In this document: positions 26,950 through 35,761 of the stretch, piece by piece | How positions within the stretch are numbered: position 1 is the stretch's first letter | How the letters are laid out: each line of letters opens with the position of its first letter | NCBI RefSeq assembly: GCF_900112255.1 | Contig: NZ_FOLE01000006.1 | Coordinates: 186,001 to 250,000, forward strand | DNA length: 64,000 bases | Direction: 5' to 3' | Source of the DNA: Flexibacter flexilis DSM 6793 | Lineage (GTDB): Bacteria; Bacteroidota; Bacteroidia; Cytophagales; Flexibacteraceae | Made by a program: the position numbers and the translations under genes | Notes under the pieces: generated by a model | The model's input: only the letters and a program-made list of their open reading frames with translations | Database searches by the model: none | Told to the model about the DNA's origin: nothing

Positions 26950-28470
26950 TTACACTTCCAAAAGCAAACGAGTTGGGTCTTCGAGGAGTTGTTTTACACG
27001 TACCAAGAAACCAACCGATTCGCGACCGTCGATAATGCGGTGGTCGTAAGACAATGCCACGTACATAATCGGACGGATAACTACTTGACCACCAACAGCC
27101 ACAGGGCGTTCTACGATATTGTGCATACCCAAAATAGCCGATTGAGGCGAGTTGATGATTGGCGTAGAAAGCATCGAACCGAAAATACCACCGTTAGTGA
27201 TTGTGAAGGTTCCGCCTGTCATTTCTTCGATAGTCAATTTGTTGTCGCGTGCGCGAGTAGCCAAACGAACTACTTCTTTTTCCAGTTGAGCAAAGCTCAT
27301 ATCTTCCGCATTGCGAATTACTGGCACTACCAACCCTTTTGGCGCAGATACAGCGATAGAAATATCTGCGAAGTCGTTATAAACGATTTCGTCGCCATCA
27401 ATGTAAGCATTTACAGCAGGGAATTCTTTAAGAGCTACGGCGCAAGCTTTCGTGAAGAACGACATAAAGCCCAAACCTACTGAGTGTACTTCTTTGAATT
27501 TGTCTTTGTATTTGTTACGCAAATCCATGATTGGCTTCATATCTACTTCGTTGAAAGTAGTAAGCATCGCCGTTTCATTTTTCACAGCTACCAAGCGGCG
27601 CGAAACTGTTTTACGCAAAGGCGTAAGTTTTTGGCGACGTTGGTTGCGGCTTCCGCCAAATGCACCAGAAGTAACTTGTGCAGGCGCAGCGGCAGCAGGT
27701 GCAGCAGCTGGTTTGGTTGGAGCTGGCGTAGCTTTAAGCGCATCTTCTTTCGTGATGCGGCCACCCACACCCGAACCGATTACTTGTGCGGCTTCCATGC
27801 CTTTTTCGGCCAAAATTTTGCCAGCAGCTGGCGAGGCATGACCCGAAGCATACGACGAAGAAGCAGCACTTCCCGCAGCGGCAGCAGGTGCAGAAGGCGT
27901 AGCGGCAGGAGCAGCAACCGACGCGCCAGCACCTTCGATGCGACAAATCACATCGCCGATGGCAAGCGTAGTGCCCGACTGAGCCACGATGCGCAACACG
28001 CCCGAAGCCTCAGCATTCAATTCAAAAGTTGCTTTGTCTGATTCTATTTCGCAGATTACCTCGTCTTGATTAACGAAATCGCCATCTTTTTTAGACCAAG
28101 TACCTACCGTAACTTCAGCGATAGATTCGCCTACCGCAGGAACTTTCATTTCTATTGTTTTGGCAGCAGCTGCAGCTGGAGCAGCAGCGGCTGGCGTTTC
28201 GGCAGGAGCTGCTGCTCCAGCTGCAGCACTTGCGCCAACATTTTCAAGTTTTGCAATAAGCGCACCGATAGGTAGAGTTTCGCCTGCTTGCGCTACGATG
28301 CGTAGTACGCCTTCGGCTGGAGAATTGAGTTCAAAAGTTGCTTTGTCAGATTCAAGTTCGCAAAGAACCTCGTCTAATTTTACTACATCGCCATCTTTTT
28401 TGTTCCAAGTGGCAATTGTTACTTCCGTGATAGATTCGCCTACTGTAGGCACTTTAATTTCTAAGCTCAT
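26950..28470 (-). CDS. odhB: 2-oxoglutarate dehydrogenase E2 (dihydrolipoyl succinyltransferase) with two lipoyl domains
   Basis: The 506-residue protein has two N-terminal lipoyl domains, with lipoylated lysines in ESDKATFEL at about residues 43 and 146, joined by Ala/Pro-rich linkers. A peripheral subunit-binding domain follows ([31 protein letters not shown]) and then the catalytic domain from about 270, with the active histidine in [11 protein letters not shown] near the end. It transfers the succinyl group to CoA in the citric acid cycle. Two lipoyl domains are more than the single one of the classical SucB. The E1 partner lies 1.2 kb upstream, separated by an Rpn-type gene. A decayed Rpn tail lies 60 bases before its start. 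Confidence 0.9.
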   Translation of the reverse strand: MSLEIKVPTVGESITEVTIATWNKKDGDVVKLDEVLCELESDKATFELNSPAEGVLRIVAQAGETLPIGALIAKLENVGASAAAGAAAPAETPAAAAPAAAAAKTIEMKVPAVGESIAEVTVGTWSKKDGDFVNQDEVICEIESDKATFELNAEASGVLRIVAQSGTTLAIGDVICRIEGAGASVAAPAATPSAPAAAAGSAASSSYASGHASPAAGKILAEKGMEAAQVIGSGVGGRITKEDALKATPAPTKPAAAPAAAAPAQVTSGAFGGSRNQRRQKLTPLRKTVSRRLVAVKNETAMLTTFNEVDMKPIMDLRNKYKDKFKEVHSVGLGFMSFFTKACAVALKEFPAVNAYIDGDEIVYNDFADISIAVSAPKGLVVPVIRNAEDMSFAQLEKEVVRLATRARDNKLTIEEMTGGTFTITNGGIFGSMLSTPIINSPQSAILGMHNIVERPVAVGGQVVIRPIMYVALSYDHRIIDGRESVGFLVRVKQLLEDPTRLLLEV

Positions 28471-28531
28471 CGGTGTTATATTTTGTGATAATTGAAGAAA
28501 TTTATTGATAAATAAACCCCAACCTGAAACA

Positions 28532-28645
28532 TTAGCGCAAATCGTTTATTTCCGCTTCCGAAAGATTGGTGTAAAGTGTAATTTTCGTAATTGTTTCGCC
28601 CGCCGCCAACATTTTCTTGGCCATGTAGAGGGCTTTTTGCAATTG
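28532..28645 (-). pseudogene. Orphan C-terminal tail of an Rpn-family gene
   Basis: Read on the minus strand, 28645 to 28532 encodes 37 codons ending in a stop, including ALYMAKKMLAAGET and [13 protein letters not shown]. This matches the last ~33 residues of the intact Rpn gene just upstream (LLEVAKSMKADGEP and YTGLSENEINNL). A stop codon (28646-28648) precedes the stretch and no start codon or body is attached. It therefore looks like the residue of a second, mostly lost Rpn gene or a displaced tail cassette. Confidence 0.75.
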
Positions 28646-28702
28646 TTAAAAGTTTATTCTTAACGTATTTTTATGAGTCCAGAAATTGACAATACTTGTT
28701 GT

Positions 28703-29530
28703 TTACAAATTATTTATCTCATTTTCGGATAATCCCGTGTATCTTTTAATTTTTTCGATAGGCTCGCCGTCGGCTTTCATTGATTTGGCAACTTCCAGAA
28801 GCCCTTCTAACTTTCCTTCATCAAAAGCCGTATCAATTACGCCTTTTAAGTCGCGGTAGGTTTTCAAACTTTGTTCGTACTCGTCTTTTTCCGCGCTGCT
28901 GTATTGCGCTATTTCGGCTTTGTTAAAAGCCCGCGCAAAAACATCATCTTTGAAAATTTCGGGAATACTCTGGAAATCTTCTAAGTGTTTGATAAAATAC
29001 AACCATTTGTCCAAGCGCGTAACAAGTGCCTGCTCTGGTTTGTCAAAATGCGGCATTTCCAGATAGACAAACTTTAGTTTATCATAGAAAACCTGATTGT
29101 TTTGGTCTTTCAATTGCACGGTATGAACTACCTCGTTTTTCTGTTGCTTGGCTTCGTCAAACGTAAAATCCAAAATGCCGATGCAATAAACGGCCTTTAG
29201 TTGATAATTCCATTTGCCTTGCTCGGCTTGCTCCTGAATCGGAAACGAAGCGTAATAAATGGTTCTGTCTTTAAAATAATTCTGTTTTGCTTTCTGTAAT
29301 TCTACTATAATTTTTTCACCGTTTTTGTTTTCGCAATAAATATCGTAAACGGCTTTTCGGTCGTCTTGGCTCAAACCCAACCTTTCTTTGTCGTTGAAAG
29401 TCAGGTCTGTAATGTAACTGTCGGGCAACAAACTCGTCAGGAAATCAATAAGAATGTCCTTACTGGCTTCCTCTCCAAAGATTTTCTTAAATCCAAAATC
29501 CGTAAATGGATTGACGTATTTGGCTTTCAT
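28703..29530 (-). CDS. Rpn-family recombination-promoting nuclease (PD-(D/E)XK, transposase-like)
   Basis: The 275-residue protein starts with MKAKYVNPFTDFGFKKIFG, the hallmark of the Rpn/PDDEXK nuclease 'putative transposase' family. The nuclease core is visible as KAVYDIYCENKNGEKIIVELQKAKQNYFKDRTIYYAS (in parts): the aspartate, the E-x-Q pair and following lysine fit the catalytic motif. The tail (EVAKSMKADGEP, YTGLSENEINNL) is the usual helical end. Family members in E. coli raise RecA-independent recombination and cut DNA; many behave as mobile or selfish genes. It sits between odhA and odhB, where an operon would be expected, and an orphan copy of its tail lies 58 bases downstream. Confidence 0.85.
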   Translation of the reverse strand: MKAKYVNPFTDFGFKKIFGEEASKDILIDFLTSLLPDSYITDLTFNDKERLGLSQDDRKAVYDIYCENKNGEKIIVELQKAKQNYFKDRTIYYASFPIQEQAEQGKWNYQLKAVYCIGILDFTFDEAKQQKNEVVHTVQLKDQNNQVFYDKLKFVYLEMPHFDKPEQALVTRLDKWLYFIKHLEDFQSIPEIFKDDVFARAFNKAEIAQYSSAEKDEYEQSLKTYRDLKGVIDTAFDEGKLEGLLEVAKSMKADGEPIEKIKRYTGLSENEINNL

Positions 29531-29582
29531 TGTGTTATAACTTTTATTAAAAAGTCATTTCAATATTTACATAAAAAATTGA

Positions 29583-29632
29583 GAATCAACTTCCCGAAAG
29601 TATTTAAGCTTTCGGGAAGTTGATTCTTTTTT
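29583..29632. terminator. Very long perfect hairpin after odhA
   Basis: GAATCAACTTCCCGAAAG (29583-29600) pairs perfectly with CTTTCGGGAAGTTGATTC (29609-29626), an 18-bp stem with an eight-base loop. T runs are present on the plus strand at once and on the minus strand after four bases. It lies directly after the odhA stop and separates odhA from the Rpn gene. Confidence 0.85.
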
Positions 29633-29637
29633 ATTGA

Positions 29638-32367
29638 TTAGATAGTAAACGCTTTTTTCAAGATTTCCTCTTGCTCTTTGGCGTGTACTTTGCCATAACC
29701 AGTTGCAGGCGAAGCACTTGGCTTACGCGATACGATGTCTAATTGTACATAACGATATTGGCGTAACACGTAGCTCCACGCGCCCATGTTTTCAGGCTCT
29801 TCTTGTACCCAAGATACTTTCGGATTTTTGTATTTGTTGAGTAAGTCGTACACCTGTTTGGTTGGGAATGGGTGCAATTGCTCCACGCGAATAATGGCCA
29901 CGTCGTTGCGTTTCTCGGCTTGTTGTTTTTCGTACAAATCGTAATACACTTTGCCTGAGCACAAAAGCACTTTTTTCACTGCTTTAGGGTCTGCGTCTGC
30001 GTAAGCATCGCCGATTACCTCGCGGAAATGACCTTGTGTAAACTCCGACAACGGCGACACAGCCAACGGATGACGCAACATAGATTTTGGCGACATCACG
30101 ATACAAGGCTTACGGAACGGCCATGTAAGTTGGCGACGCAACAAGTGGAAGAAGTTTGAAGGAACTGTAATGTTCGCTACTACCACGTTGTATTCGGCGC
30201 ACAATTGCAAGAAACGTTCAGGACGCGCGTTTGAGTGTTCTGGGCCTTGGCCTTCGTAGCCGTGTGGTAACAACATTACCAAACCGTTCATACGTTGCCA
30301 TTTCGTTTCCGAACAAACTACGAATTGGTCAATCATTACTTGCGCACCGTTCGCGAAATCACCGAATTGTGCTTCCCACAATACCAAAGCGTTAGGGTTG
30401 GCCATTGCATAACCAAACTCAAAGCCTAACACGCCGTACTCAGAAAGTAATGAGTTATAAATATGGAATTTACCTTGATTTTCAGATAAATGCGCCAAGC
30501 TGTTGTGCGGCACGTTGGTAACCGAATCGTTTACTACGGCATGACGGTGCGAGAAAGTACCGCGTTGTACGTCTTGGCCGCTCAAACGAACCGTTTTGCC
30601 TTCCGACAAAATAGAACCGTAAGCCAACAATTCGGCCGCTGCCCAGTTGAGTTGTTTTGTCTCGAAGAACATTTCTTGACGGTCTTTCAACAATTTCTCA
30701 ACTTGTTTGATTGGCTTAAATGTTTCAGGAACAGTCGTAAGTGCTTTGGCTACTTGTACCACAGTTTCTTCCGAAATGCCTGTTTCTGGCGATTTGTCGA
30801 AGTCGCTTTGTGTCGAGCGACGCAACTCTTGCCATTCTTTTTCCATTGGTTGGTAAGCGTACGGCAATGGTTTTTGTTTTACCAAATTCAGGCGGTCTTG
30901 CAACAAATCACGGAATTCTTTGTCCATGTTTTCGGCCAATTGTGCATCTACATCGCCACGCTCAATCAATTTTTTGTTATAAACTTCGCGCGGATTTGGG
31001 TGCTTGGCAATGATGTTGTAAAGAGCTGGTTGCGTGAATTTTGGTTCATCGCTTTCGTTGTGTCCATGACGACGGTAACAAACCATATCTACGAAAATAT
31101 CGCCTTTGAATTTTTGGCGGTATTCGCTGGCCAATTGTACGGCGTAAATTACAGCTTCTGGGTCGTCGCCATTTACGTGAATAACTGGCGCGTCAATGAT
31201 TTTGGCAACGTCTGTGCTATAAATCGCCGAACGAGCGTCTGTAAAGTCTGTTGTAAAACCAACTTGGTTGTTGATTACAAAATGAAGCGTACCGCCAGTG
31301 TAGTAACCTGCCAATTTCGCCATTTGTGTCACTTCGTACACAATGCCTTGACCCGCTACGGCAGCATCACCATGAATCAAGATTGGCAATACTTTAGAAG
31401 CGTCTCCGCCGTATTGTGCATCTACTTTAGAACGTGCAAAACCTTCTACTACAGGGTTTACCGCTTCAAGGTGAGAAGGGTTTGGCGCAAGTTTAAGGTC
31501 AACTTTTTTACCAGTTGGCGTAACTACTTGGCTCGAATAACCCATGTGATATTTTACGTCGCCGTCACCCATCGTAAGGTCTGGCGTTGCTGTACCTTCA
31601 AATTCGTTGAAGATGTTTTCATACGTTTTGCCCATAATGTTGGCCAATACGTTGAGGCGGCCACGGTGTGCCATGCCAATAATCACTTCTTCTACGCCCA
31701 AATCGGCACTGCGCGAAATGATGGCATCAAGTGCGGCGATGGTTGTTTCGCCACCTTCCAAAGAGAAACGTTTTTGGCCGATGTATTTGGTATGCAAGAA
31801 GTTCTCGAATACTACGGCTTCGTTTAGTTTGGAAAGAATGCGTTTTTTTGTATCCAAAGAAGGCTTAAATTCTAAGGCTTCTTTCTCAATTTTGGCACGC
31901 AACCACTGCAATACTTCTGGTTCGCGAATGTACGTGTATTCAAAACCAACCGTACCAGTATAAATGTATTTGAGCGATTCTACGATTTTGCGAAGCGGAG
32001 CTGTTCCGATGCCAATTTCTGCACCTGCCGCAAAAGGCGTATCAAGGTCGGCATCGCTTAGGCCAAAATCAGCCAAAGACAAAAATGCGTGACGATCTTT
32101 ACGAGGGCGAACAGGGTTTGTTTTTGATTCGAGGTGTCCGCGTGTGCGGTAGGCGTTAATAAGTGCCAAAACCTTAATTTCTTTGTCAGAAACACCGCCA
32201 GAAACAGGGGCAGCTTGTCCATTTTCGCTGAATTGTTGCGAAAACTCGAAACCTTCAAAGAATTTTTGCCAGCTAATATCTACAGAGCTGGGGTCTTGCT
32301 TGTACGCAGCGTATAGCTCATCAAAAAAAGAGCCATGACCGTTTGCGATATAGGAATATTTATCCAT
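29638..32367 (-). CDS. odhA: 2-oxoglutarate dehydrogenase E1 component
   Basis: The 909-residue thiamine-diphosphate enzyme decarboxylates 2-oxoglutarate in the citric acid cycle. The N-terminus (YIANGHGSFFDELYAAYKQD, then DISWQKFFEGF) is the E2-binding segment. The cofactor motif is IHGDAAVAGQGIVYEV followed by FVINNQVGFTT near residues 325-370. GMAHRGRLNVLANIMGK and RRHGHNESDEP are further E1 landmarks. The C-terminal pyrimidine-binding domain includes HAVVNDSVT and FGYAMANPNALVLWEAQFGDF. It is closed by its own strong hairpin, so it is probably not transcribed with odhB, 1.2 kb away on the same strand. Confidence 0.95.
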   Translation of the reverse strand: MDKYSYIANGHGSFFDELYAAYKQDPSSVDISWQKFFEGFEFSQQFSENGQAAPVSGGVSDKEIKVLALINAYRTRGHLESKTNPVRPRKDRHAFLSLADFGLSDADLDTPFAAGAEIGIGTAPLRKIVESLKYIYTGTVGFEYTYIREPEVLQWLRAKIEKEALEFKPSLDTKKRILSKLNEAVVFENFLHTKYIGQKRFSLEGGETTIAALDAIISRSADLGVEEVIIGMAHRGRLNVLANIMGKTYENIFNEFEGTATPDLTMGDGDVKYHMGYSSQVVTPTGKKVDLKLAPNPSHLEAVNPVVEGFARSKVDAQYGGDASKVLPILIHGDAAVAGQGIVYEVTQMAKLAGYYTGGTLHFVINNQVGFTTDFTDARSAIYSTDVAKIIDAPVIHVNGDDPEAVIYAVQLASEYRQKFKGDIFVDMVCYRRHGHNESDEPKFTQPALYNIIAKHPNPREVYNKKLIERGDVDAQLAENMDKEFRDLLQDRLNLVKQKPLPYAYQPMEKEWQELRRSTQSDFDKSPETGISEETVVQVAKALTTVPETFKPIKQVEKLLKDRQEMFFETKQLNWAAAELLAYGSILSEGKTVRLSGQDVQRGTFSHRHAVVNDSVTNVPHNSLAHLSENQGKFHIYNSLLSEYGVLGFEFGYAMANPNALVLWEAQFGDFANGAQVMIDQFVVCSETKWQRMNGLVMLLPHGYEGQGPEHSNARPERFLQLCAEYNVVVANITVPSNFFHLLRRQLTWPFRKPCIVMSPKSMLRHPLAVSPLSEFTQGHFREVIGDAYADADPKAVKKVLLCSGKVYYDLYEKQQAEKRNDVAIIRVEQLHPFPTKQVYDLLNKYKNPKVSWVQEEPENMGAWSYVLRQYRYVQLDIVSRKPSASPATGYGKVHAKEQEEILKKAFTI

Positions 32368-33011
32368 AAGGTGTTCTCAGTTATTGGGATTTGAGGCAAA
32401 TGTAAAAGAACAATTTTATTATTTAAAAACCGCATATTCGTTTGCGCAAATATTCTTGATTTTCAGCTGTTTAATATTTGATAAAAGTTGTTTATGTACT
32501 AATATTTTAATATTTATTGACTTAAATCAAGAAATACGCTATTCATGTTTAGCAGAAATTTACTACTAATTAGGTCGGCAATATATTATTTATCTTTAAA
32601 ATAGCTAATGCAAAAAGTCATACAACGCTTTTTTTGTTGTAAGAGCGGTGTTATTTACCGAAATGTGCCATATAATATTTGGGAAAAGAATAAAAATGTA
32701 AGGTAATCTGTTTTTGAGGAAATATCGTGTATTGTTTTTGGAAAAGTAATTCATAATATTTTAATTTTATATGCTATAATTAAAATAGATGTTATTTTAC
32801 GGTATTTATATTATATTACCTTTGTAATCAGGTTATTATATGGTGTTTTGACTTGTTGTATTTTTTCTTGCCAATAACAATTGCATAAACTTTTTAAAAA
32901 CACAGTATAAATTATACGCACTATTCATTATTATTGCAGGAAATTTGGGCGTTACGACCACAAATAATAAAAACAATAAGACAATAAGCCACAACAGGTG
33001 TAATATATAAC
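32368..33011. other. AT-rich divergent intergenic region, 644 bases
   Basis: No ORF that resembles a gene is visible. A minus-strand -7 element TACATTTG (32397-32404) could serve odhA and a plus-strand TACCTTTG (32817-32824) could begin a ~190-base leader for the next gene, both lacking good -33 partners. The rest is very AT-rich with no clear repeats or RNA folds. Confidence 0.4.
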
Positions 33012-33947
33012 GTGAACAAACAGGAATTTTTACATATTATAACACACCCTTCCGACATTTCTCCTAAAGAAGCAGAGGCTCTTGAAGAAATGACGGTAAA
33101 TTTCCCGTATTGCCAACTAGCTCATGTGCTATTGGCCAAGAACGCGCACGACAAAAATAATATGATGGCTTTGCAGCGTTTGAAAACTGCAGCGGTTTAT
33201 TCTGCTAGTCGAACGGCTCTCAAAAATTTAATTTATTCAGAAAATCAATGGCATTCTTCACCTTCGCGTGTGTTAGAATCTATGTTCGCGCTTGTTCCCG
33301 AAAATAATGAGGAGGCTGCCGCCGAGCCGATGCCTTTGCCATATACTGAACCGAATGATTCGTTTACACCACTTTCTTTGGAGCAAGAAATTTCGGAAGT
33401 TGCTTCTAAGTGGTCGTCTAATATTGCTGAAAATGAACCAGTTGTGCCTGTTGCTAACACGACAGAGGCCGTACCAGAAACCAATAAACCTGTAGAAAAT
33501 TCGGTAATCAATGAGCTAAAAGCGACAATTGAAGAATTGCAACGCACCAAACGCGAGTTAGCAGCCCAAAAGCAGCAAAACGAGCAAGCTCATCAAGAGC
33601 AAGAAACGCCTACGCCTTCAACTGACGACACAGCGGGAAAAGGAGTTGCTTTTAGCGAAAAACCAGACCGTAAGGCGCAGATTGAATTGATAGATAAATT
33701 TATTGTCTCTAATCCGCGTATGCCGCAGGCAAATGATATGGTGCAGTCTGGCTCTAGTTTAGGCGATTTGGCTTCGGATAGTTCTCGTATAGATGAAACG
33801 CTAGTTTCTGAAAATTTTGCTGTTATTCTTACGCGTCAGGGCAAAATAAATAAAGCCATCGAAATTTATCGCAAGTTAATCTTGAAATATCCCGAAAAAT
33901 CAAGTTACTTTGCGTCCCGAATCGAGAGTCTTGAAAAAATGGACTAA
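33012..33947 (+). CDS. Conserved Bacteroidota protein with C-terminal TPR-like helices
   Basis: This 311-residue protein starts at GTG (VNKQEFLHIITHPSDISPKEA); no ATG fits. Residues 1-90 are helical (EALEEMTVNFPYCQLAHVLLAKNAHD), a pattern often seen in Bacteroidota TPR-type proteins. Residues ~95-205 are low-complexity, rich in Glu, Pro and Thr, including a predicted coiled coil (IEELQRTKRELAAQKQQNEQA). The last ~90 residues hold a helical pair with VSENFAVILTRQGKINKAIEIYRKLILKYPEKS, a clear tetratricopeptide motif. It has no signal peptide. The function is not known; a scaffold or binding role is the family expectation. It is followed by secG after 53 bases. Confidence 0.75.
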   Translation: MNKQEFLHIITHPSDISPKEAEALEEMTVNFPYCQLAHVLLAKNAHDKNNMMALQRLKTAAVYSASRTALKNLIYSENQWHSSPSRVLESMFALVPENNEEAAAEPMPLPYTEPNDSFTPLSLEQEISEVASKWSSNIAENEPVVPVANTTEAVPETNKPVENSVINELKATIEELQRTKRELAAQKQQNEQAHQEQETPTPSTDDTAGKGVAFSEKPDRKAQIELIDKFIVSNPRMPQANDMVQSGSSLGDLASDSSRIDETLVSENFAVILTRQGKINKAIEIYRKLILKYPEKSSYFASRIESLEKMD

Positions 33948-34000
33948 CATTCTTATCGTCAGAATTTTATAAACATAAATATTCTTTACCCAATTAGACA

Positions 34001-34360
34001 ATGATTGCAGTTGCCATAGGTTTGATAATTGTACTGGCCGTAATGTTGGTACTTGTTGTATTAGCTCAAGACTCTAAAAGTGGAGCTATGAGTTCTAATT
34101 TCGGTGCTACCCAACTAATGGGCGTAAAACGCACTGGTGATATTTTGGAAAAATTAACGTGGGGCTTTATGATTGCCATTATGGTAATTAGTGTAGGCTC
34201 ACACTTTTTGTTAGGTACTGGTGCAACATCTGCGGAAACGCCACGCAGTGCCAACGTACAAAAAGCAATGGAGTTTTCGCAACCTGCACCTAAGCAAAAC
34301 GCTGCTCCTGCTGCACAAGGTACGCAACCTGCTGCCGCTACGGATTCTGCTCAAAAGTAA
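34001..34360 (+). CDS. secG: Preprotein translocase subunit SecG
   Basis: The 119-residue protein has two transmembrane segments (IAVAIGLIIVLAVMLVLVVLAQ in part, about 2-22, and WGFMIAIMVISVGSHFLL, about 50-68) separated by a conserved loop with SKSGAMSSNFGATQLMGVKRTGD, the SecG signature of glycine and small residues. The C-terminal ~40 residues are Ala/Pro/Gln-rich and extend past the usual ~75-100 residues. SecG assists SecYE in protein export; secY is 10 kb downstream in this window. A hairpin follows the gene. Confidence 0.9.
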   Translation: MIAVAIGLIIVLAVMLVLVVLAQDSKSGAMSSNFGATQLMGVKRTGDILEKLTWGFMIAIMVISVGSHFLLGTGATSAETPRSANVQKAMEFSQPAPKQNAAPAAQGTQPAAATDSAQK

Positions 34361-34386
34361 TATTTATCACCGTTGAAAATATTCAA

Positions 34387-34430
34387 GAAAAAGACCTTCG
34401 TTGCTTGTGCCACGAGGGTCTTTTTCTTTT
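34387..34430 (+). terminator. Intrinsic terminator after secG
   Basis: GAAAAAGACC (34387-34396) pairs with GGTCTTTTTC (34417-34426), with four more pairs inside (TCGT/ACGA). Confidence 0.8.
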
Positions 34431-34498
34431 AGCACAAAATTTGGAAAGCATTTCTTGTAGAATTTCGAGCGAATCGGTGCAGGGACTCATGTTGCTGG

Positions 34499-34529
34499 TT
34501 GGATAGTTTTGGGAATCTACCTAATTTTG
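34499..34529 (+). promoter_or_regulatory. Promoter for yebC
   Basis: TTG (34499-34501) and TAATTTTG (34522-34529) are separated by 20 bases. The implied transcript starts near 34536, about 70 bases before the ATG. Confidence 0.6.
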
Positions 34530-34543
34530 CTTTTTTAAAGGAC

Positions 34544-34564
34544 GCTGCACCTGTAAGGTGCGGC
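34544..34564 (+). promoter_or_regulatory. Stable hairpin in the yebC leader
   Basis: GCTGCACCT (34544-34552) pairs with AGGTGCGGC (34556-34564) around a three-base loop, with one G-T pair. No T run follows, so it is a leader structure and not a terminator. It begins about eight bases after the predicted transcript start. Confidence 0.5.
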
Positions 34565-34608
34565 CGTATGGTTATCAGATTTCTAACTATAATTGAAAAA
34601 ATATACTT

Positions 34609-35328
34609 ATGGGAAGAGCATTTGAATTTCGGAAAGAAAGAAAAATGAAACGTTGGGGACGCATGGCGCGTCAGTTTACCGTATTGGGTAAACAATTGAC
34701 AATGGCCTCTAAACAAGGCGGTCCTGATCCAGAAACAAACTCGCGTTTGCGCGTACTTATCCAAAACGCCAAAAACGCTGGTATGTTGAAGGATAAAGTA
34801 GAAGCGGCCATCAAACGTGCGCATTCCAAAGACGAAAAAGATTTTGAAGAAGTGGTATATGAAGGCTACGGCCCTCACGGTATCGCTATTTTGGTGGAAT
34901 GTGCGACCGACAACATCAACCGCACGGTAGCCAGCGTACGTAGCTATTTTACCAGAGCGGGCGGCACACTTGGCAAAACGGGTTCGTTGGATTTTATCTT
35001 TGAGCGTAAATCTGTGTTTAAAATTCCTGCCGAAGGTAACAACGTAGAGGATTTGGAATTAGAACTCATTGATTTTGGTGCGGAAGAAATGTTTGAAGAC
35101 GAAGGTTCTATCTTTATTTACACGGGTTTCTCGGATTTTGGCGCGATGCAAAAAGCCCTTGAAGAACGCAATATTGAGATTCAAAGTGCTGAAGTTCAAC
35201 GCTTCCCGACTAACACAACGGAGCTTACGCCCGACCAGCAAAAAGAGATTCACACCCTGTTAGAAAAGTTTGAAGAAGACGACGACGTTCAGGCTGTGTA
35301 TCACAACATGAAAGAAGACGAAGAATAA
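34609..35328 (+). CDS. yebC: YebC/PmpR/TACO1 family protein
   Basis: The 239-residue protein shows the family start MGRAFEFRKERKMKRWGRMA and then KQLTMASKQGGPDPETNSRLRVLIQNAKNAGMLKD (in parts), the SRL..I..A..A.MPKD-like signature. The middle has YEGYGPHGIAILVECATDN and TRAGGTLGKTGSLDF. It is a cytoplasmic three-domain protein annotated as a transcriptional regulator; recent work on the family links it instead to relief of ribosome stalling, as in mitochondrial TACO1. It sits upstream of rpmH, but the latter has its own promoter. Confidence 0.9.
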   Translation: MGRAFEFRKERKMKRWGRMARQFTVLGKQLTMASKQGGPDPETNSRLRVLIQNAKNAGMLKDKVEAAIKRAHSKDEKDFEEVVYEGYGPHGIAILVECATDNINRTVASVRSYFTRAGGTLGKTGSLDFIFERKSVFKIPAEGNNVEDLELELIDFGAEEMFEDEGSIFIYTGFSDFGAMQKALEERNIEIQSAEVQRFPTNTTELTPDQQKEIHTLLEKFEEDDDVQAVYHNMKEDEE

Positions 35329-35421
35329 TTTTTTCGGACAAAATCTTTCCCAAAAATCAAAATTAGGCCGTTGCTTTGGCAATGGTTTTATATAAAATGC
35401 TATAAAAAAGACTGTTAGTAT

Positions 35422-35451
35422 TTGTTACTTTCAGAAAAATTTGTAGTTTTG
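35422..35451 (+). promoter_or_regulatory. Strong promoter for rpmH
   Basis: TTTG ending at 35424 and TAGTTTTG (35444-35451) are separated by 19 bases, a near-perfect Bacteroidota promoter. The start codon is ~25 bases after the predicted transcript start. Confidence 0.7.
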
Positions 35452-35481
35452 CAACCCGTATTTTAAAAGTGGTATAAGACG

Positions 35482-35640
35482 ATGAAAAGAACATTCCAAC
35501 CCTCTTTGCGCAAGAGAAAAAATAAGCACGGATTCCGCGAGCGTATGGCTACAGCTAATGGCCGTCGTGTAGTAGCTGCTCGTCGCGCACGTGGCCGCAA
35601 GAAACTTACTGTTTCAAGCGAAAAAAGCCATAAAGCATAA
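35482..35640 (+). CDS. rpmH: 50S ribosomal protein L34
   Basis: This is a 52-residue, very basic protein beginning [20 protein letters not shown], followed by [22 protein letters not shown], the unmistakable L34 pattern with a short extra tail (VSSEKSHKA). It is a late-assembled protein of the large subunit. In many bacteria rpmH adjoins rnpA and dnaA; here neither follows, and the gene stands alone between yebC and a glycosyltransferase. It has its own strong promoter. Confidence 0.96.
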   Translation: MKRTFQPSLRKRKNKHGFRERMATANGRRVVAARRARGRKKLTVSSEKSHKA

Positions 35641-35761
35641 TTTTAGCGCAATTTATTTGTACGCTATATGCCTTCAAAAGAGCTTGCAATGTTTTGTGAG
35701 CTCTTTTGTCGTTTCATAGCATCTGCTTTTTTGTTAATAATCTTCTCAAAATCAATAAGAT

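Noticed and set aside
30490-31827. A 445-codon open frame on the plus strand inside odhA
   Set aside because: It is fully antisense to a certain odhA, has a composition rich in Phe, Arg and Cys as expected from reading the opposite strand of a coding gene, and shows no family motif.
34544-34564. Hairpin before yebC considered as terminator of secG
   Set aside because: No T run follows on either strand and secG already has a good terminator at 34387-34430.
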